Assembly: GCA_913057965.1 (NCBI GenBank) | Contig: CAJXPE010000002.1 | Coordinates: forward strand, 1 to 39,879 | DNA length: 39,879 nt | Origin: an uncultured Marixanthomonas sp. | GTDB taxonomy: Bacteria > Bacteroidota > Bacteroidia > Flavobacteriales > Flavobacteriaceae | Direction: 5' to 3' | Shown: positions 36,277-39,879 of the stretch, piece after piece | How positions within the stretch are numbered: the stretch's first letter is position 1 | Layout: every line of letters starts with the position of its first letter | Position numbers and translations under genes: made by a program | Notes under the pieces: generated by a model | Seen by the model: only the letters and a program-made list of their open reading frames with translations | What the model was told of the DNA's origin: nothing | The model's database searches: none

Positions 36277-36792
36277 ATGCTTTTCTTTAAAAATATAATT
36301 GCTTTTTGCACTGTTTCCCTGTTACTATTCAGTTTTTTTAATTGTGGTAGCGGTCATACAAGTTCCTATAAACTAACGCAAGACCCTCCGTTTACTATTG
36401 ACGATGTGTTTTATCAAGATTGGGTAGCCGGTGTGCAAGATGGAGGTTCGGGTACTAATCTGCATATTACCTTTAAAGATTTCACAAAAGACGTGAGGAT
36501 TGATAGTATTTTTTTCAGAAATAAAACTTCGAAAGCTAAAAATTCGCCACAAGCTAGAAAGCAATACATTGGGTATTTTAAAAATAAAACAAACCGTGAT
36601 ATGGTGATGGACATCGATTCTAAAAAAGAAGCTAAAAACACGCCACCGAAACCGTTTCCGTTTGAGTTAGCAGACAATGAGACCGTTGTAAGCTATGTGC
36701 ATAATGGGACAACCCATTATTATAAAATAGCCAATATCCGCCAAAAAGAAATGCTTGCCTATCCTGAAAGCAAGCCGCAAGACGATAATTAA
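36277..36792 (+). CDS. Putative lipoprotein, conserved hypothetical
   Basis: Signal peptide with lipobox-like LFSFFNCGSG. Confidence 0.65.
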   Translation: MLFFKNIIAFCTVSLLLFSFFNCGSGHTSSYKLTQDPPFTIDDVFYQDWVAGVQDGGSGTNLHITFKDFTKDVRIDSIFFRNKTSKAKNSPQARKQYIGYFKNKTNRDMVMDIDSKKEAKNTPPKPFPFELADNETVVSYVHNGTTHYYKIANIRQKEMLAYPESKPQDDN

Positions 36793-36860
36793 GGAATGAC
36801 ATATTGTTTCGCTGAAAGCGGTAATAATTTCAATACTTTTACGCTTCAAAACAGAATAGA

Positions 36861-38321
36861 TTGAGCGTTTTTAAAAAACTATTTAAGCAAACTTTTGTTT
36901 ACGGCCTTGCCACCGTCCTTCCAAGGGCGTTGGCGATCGTTTTGGTGCCGTTGTATGTTTCTGTGCTGGGAAAAGAACAATACGGCGTCTACGCCTCTTT
37001 AATGGCCTTTTTAATTTTAGGGAACGTCTTGCTTTCTTACGGAATGGAAACCGCTTTTTTCCGGTTTATCAATAAACACGTCGAGCAGAAAAAGTTAGTT
37101 CAGTCCACAGCGCTAACGTCGCTTACTGTTTCCACCGTTCTGTTTCTGACAATCACCTTGCTTGCTAATGATTCGCTGGCGACTTTTCTAGAGTTTAAAG
37201 CAGAATACGTAACCTACGGCCTGCTTATTTTAGCGTTAGATGCGTTAGCGGTTTTGCCTTTTGTTTGGTATCGTGCCAACGAAAAACCGATGAAGTATGC
37301 GGTCATTAAAATTTTCAATGTCTGCGTCAATTTAGGGTTTAATCTGTTTTTCTTTTTAGTGCTTCCCGGTTGGGCAGAAAATGCTCCTGATTCTTTTTGG
37401 AGTAGTATTTATTCTGAAGAAAATAAAGTAGCCTATGTGTTTGTCGCCAATTTAATTGCTAGTGCCATTACATTGGTGGTGTTACTTCCGTTGTATATTA
37501 AAATAGGGTTTGGTTTTAGTAAAACCATTTGGAAAGGCATGTTTAAGTACGCTTTTCCAGTATTAATTGCAGGGATTGCCTTTTCAATTAACGAAGCATT
37601 TGATAAAATTTTGCTGAAATATCTATTGCCTGAAAATATCGCAGAAGCCAAAGTGGGTGTGTACGCCGCTTGTTACAAATTAGGTGTTTTTATGACGCTT
37701 TTTGCTACCGCCTTCCGCTTGGGAATTGAACCATTTTTTTTCAACCATGCCCAAAGTAAAAACGCCAAACAGACCTACGCCACTATCACAAAGTATTTCA
37801 CCATTTTCGGAAGTATTATTTTGCAATTCGTTATTGTATATATCGATGTTTTTAAGCGGATTTTAATTCCGAAGTCTGAATATTGGGAAGCACTTTCCAT
37901 CGTACCGCTTATTTTGTTGGCTAATTTGTTTTTAGGTATTTATCACAACCTCTCCGTTTGGTACAAAGTGACCGACCGCACTAAGTTTGGAGCCTATATT
38001 TCAGTGTTTGGCGCAATAGTTACCTTGGGGTTGAACTTTTTGTTAATTCCGATAATTAGTTATCAAGGCTCGGCCATTGCGACGTTAGCTGCGTATGGAA
38101 GTATGATGTTACTTTCGTATTATTTCGGACAACGAAACTACGCCGTCCCCTACGATGTGAAGCGAATCGGAGGATATTTGTTGCTTGCTACCGGATTTTC
38201 GGTGATTTCGTTCTATATTTTTGAAAGCAATTTAGCGATAGGTACTGCATTATTATTGGTATTTTTGCTGTTAGTTTTCTTTTCAGAAAAGAGAGAAATG
38301 AGCAGCATTCTAAAACGATAG
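36861..38321 (+). CDS. Polysaccharide flippase (Wzx/MATE-like)
   Basis: FKQTFVYGLATVLPRALAIVLVPLYVSVLGKEQYGVYASL N-terminus, multi-TM; TTG start. Confidence 0.9.
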   Translation: MSVFKKLFKQTFVYGLATVLPRALAIVLVPLYVSVLGKEQYGVYASLMAFLILGNVLLSYGMETAFFRFINKHVEQKKLVQSTALTSLTVSTVLFLTITLLANDSLATFLEFKAEYVTYGLLILALDALAVLPFVWYRANEKPMKYAVIKIFNVCVNLGFNLFFFLVLPGWAENAPDSFWSSIYSEENKVAYVFVANLIASAITLVVLLPLYIKIGFGFSKTIWKGMFKYAFPVLIAGIAFSINEAFDKILLKYLLPENIAEAKVGVYAACYKLGVFMTLFATAFRLGIEPFFFNHAQSKNAKQTYATITKYFTIFGSIILQFVIVYIDVFKRILIPKSEYWEALSIVPLILLANLFLGIYHNLSVWYKVTDRTKFGAYISVFGAIVTLGLNFLLIPIISYQGSAIATLAAYGSMMLLSYYFGQRNYAVPYDVKRIGGYLLLATGFSVISFYIFESNLAIGTALLLVFLLLVFFSEKREMSSILKR

Positions 38322-38330
38322 TAACCTTAC

Positions 38331-39242
38331 ATGAAAAAGGAGTTTTTAATATCTATAATCATTGGTTTAACCTTTTTGTCATTAGGCTTTCTTCTGCTTC
38401 ATTATGAGTTAATAGGATATGGATTGTCCTTTTTTGTTTTTTTACCATTTGCACTTGGTTATATTTTAGGGAAATCGACAATTAAATCTATAAGCTTATG
38501 GGGTTTGATTGTTTCAATCGCTATTTTCTTTATTTTACTTTTTGTAGGTAATCTTGAAGGAATGGTGTGTATTTTAATGGCAATGCCCATCATAATTCTA
38601 GCTGTTGCAATTGGGTTTTTGGTTAAATATATTGTTGGTAAATACCGTAAAGCTGATAAAAAAGAGAATTTATTCAAAAGTTCGATTCTACCATTTTGCT
38701 TGTTTATATTTTTTGGGTTTGCAGAGGTTGAATTGGCCAAAAACGATAATAATGTAATTGAAGTGAAATCTGAAATAATTTTGCCTTATTCAACCATCGA
38801 AGTATTTGAAGCGATAAAATCAGTTGATACACTTGATGCTGAAAAACCATTTCTAATGAAACTTGACTTACCAATTCCTCAAAAATGTATTCTTGAAGAA
38901 GAAAGAATTGGAGGAATAAGAACATGTTATTTTGAAGGAGGAAAAATAGTTGAAAAAATAACGGAACTGGAAAGAGGCAAAGTTTTAAAAATGGACGTTA
39001 TTGATTATCAGTTAACAGGAAGAAAATGGCTCGGGTTTAAAGAAGCGGTATATTTGTTTGACGAAATGGAGAACGGAAAATCAAAACTAACGAGAATAAC
39101 CACCTATACCTCTGAGCTTTATCCAAGATTTTATTGGGAACCCTTAGAGAAAATTGGAATTGAACAAGAGCACGCCTATGTGTTCAAAAATTTAGAAAAA
39201 GACTTAAAAGCTAAAATACATAACAAACAAACCCACGATTGA
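38331..39242 (+). CDS. Membrane protein with C-terminal SRPBCC/polyketide-cyclase-like domain
   Basis: About four TM helices, then EVKSEIILPYSTIEVFEAIKSVD...TRITTYTSELYPRFYWEPLEKIGIEQEHAYVFKNLEKDL. Confidence 0.6.
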   Translation: MKKEFLISIIIGLTFLSLGFLLLHYELIGYGLSFFVFLPFALGYILGKSTIKSISLWGLIVSIAIFFILLFVGNLEGMVCILMAMPIIILAVAIGFLVKYIVGKYRKADKKENLFKSSILPFCLFIFFGFAEVELAKNDNNVIEVKSEIILPYSTIEVFEAIKSVDTLDAEKPFLMKLDLPIPQKCILEEERIGGIRTCYFEGGKIVEKITELERGKVLKMDVIDYQLTGRKWLGFKEAVYLFDEMENGKSKLTRITTYTSELYPRFYWEPLEKIGIEQEHAYVFKNLEKDLKAKIHNKQTHD

Positions 39243-39245
39243 AAT

Positions 39246-39839
39246 ATGTACCCACTACGAAGAAATCGACGATTACGAACCACTGAGTCCATTAGAAATC
39301 TAGTACAGGAAACCACGCTTTCTCCAAACGATTTTCTAGTTCCCCTTTTTGTAGTTGAAGGAAAAGGAGTTAAAGAAGAAATCGCTTCAATGCCCAACTA
39401 TTATCGCTATAGCCTAGATTTATTAGCCAAAGAAGTTAAAGAATTATGGAGCATGGGGTTGAAGTCGGTGTTACTTTTTGTAAAAGTACCCGAAAACTTA
39501 AAAGATAACAGCGGAACAGAAGCGTTGAATACAGAAGGCTTAATGCAACGGGCTATTAAAACGGTAAAAGACACAGTGCCAAATATGTTGGTGATGACCG
39601 ATGTCGCTTTAGATCCGTATTCAATTTTTGGCCACGATGGTATTGTTTCCGAAGGAAAAATTCTTAACGACGATTCTTCAGCAGTATTAGCTGAAATGGC
39701 TTTGTCACACGCCAAAGCAGGTGCCGATTTTGTAGCGCCAAGCGATATGATGGACGGTCGTATTTTTGAAATGCGTACGCTACTAGAAGATGAAGGATTC
39801 CACGAAACTGGAATTATGAGTTACAGCGCCAAATACGCC
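39246..39839 (+). CDS. hemB: Delta-aminolevulinic acid dehydratase (porphobilinogen synthase), 3'-truncated
   Basis: YPLRRNRRLRTTESIRNLVQETTLSPNDFLVPLFV, VMTDVALDPYSIFGHDGI, GADFVAPSDMMDGRI; genuine sequence ends at about 39839 where adapter begins. Confidence 0.95.
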
Positions 39840-39879
39840 CTGTCTCTTATACACATCTGACGCTGCCGACGACTCCTTA
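39840..39879 (+). other. Illumina Nextera/Tn5 adapter contamination
   Basis: CTGTCTCTTATACACATCT (Tn5 mosaic end) + GACGCTGCCGACGA (Nextera i5-side tail) + CTCCTTA (start of reverse-complemented i5 index). Confidence 0.97.

Noticed and set aside
39840-39858. Tn5/IS50 mosaic end as a natural transposon terminus
   Set aside because: The 19-bp mosaic end is directly followed by the synthetic Nextera tail and index bases at the contig edge, so it is library adapter.
39246-39860. A complete 204-aa HemB ending at the TGA at 39858-39860
   Set aside because: The stop and last codons are adapter-encoded; the gene is truncated.
1-39879. Search for tRNA/rRNA genes, prophage, integrase or IS transposase
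   Set aside because: None recognised by reading both strands; no tool-based scan was possible.

Overview
AT-rich, low-GC window from a Bacteroidota genome, most likely Flavobacteriaceae. This is inferred from TAnnTTTG-type -7 promoter motifs, PorW/SprE-like, DUF6427/DUF6341-like and DUF4254-like genes, and the split atp operon. About 1-19.4 kb is an extracellular/O-polysaccharide locus: sulfotransferases, three Wzy/WaaL-like polymerases or ligases, two lipid-linked-sugar glycosyltransferase pairs, ugd plus UDP-glucuronate decarboxylase, an initiating sugar transferase, a WecB-like epimerase and a CapK/PaaK-like ligase. Next come purD, a probable compact type II restriction-modification pair joined by ATGA overlaps to a DUF6427-like gene, DUF4254 and GT9 genes, a ferredoxin reductase, a PorW/SprE-like lipoprotein, a bactofilin, the F-type ATPase operon (atpB,E,F,H,A,G), a Wzx-like flippase, an SRPBCC-like protein and a truncated hemB. 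The most interesting signals are: (1) two REP-like elements in opposite orientation flanking the DUF4254 gene, with conserved outer arms (including a compensatory T-A to C-G change) around unrelated perfect inner palindromes; (2) long intercistronic hairpins placed exactly after atpE and atpA, the multi-copy subunits of that operon; (3) the candidate R-M pair with a possible internal methyltransferase promoter; (4) mutually exclusive hairpins upstream of the PorW/SprE-like gene; (5) a technical artefact: the last 40 nt are Nextera/Tn5 adapter plus part of an i5 index, which truncates hemB. No tRNA, rRNA, CRISPR array, prophage or IS element was recognised.
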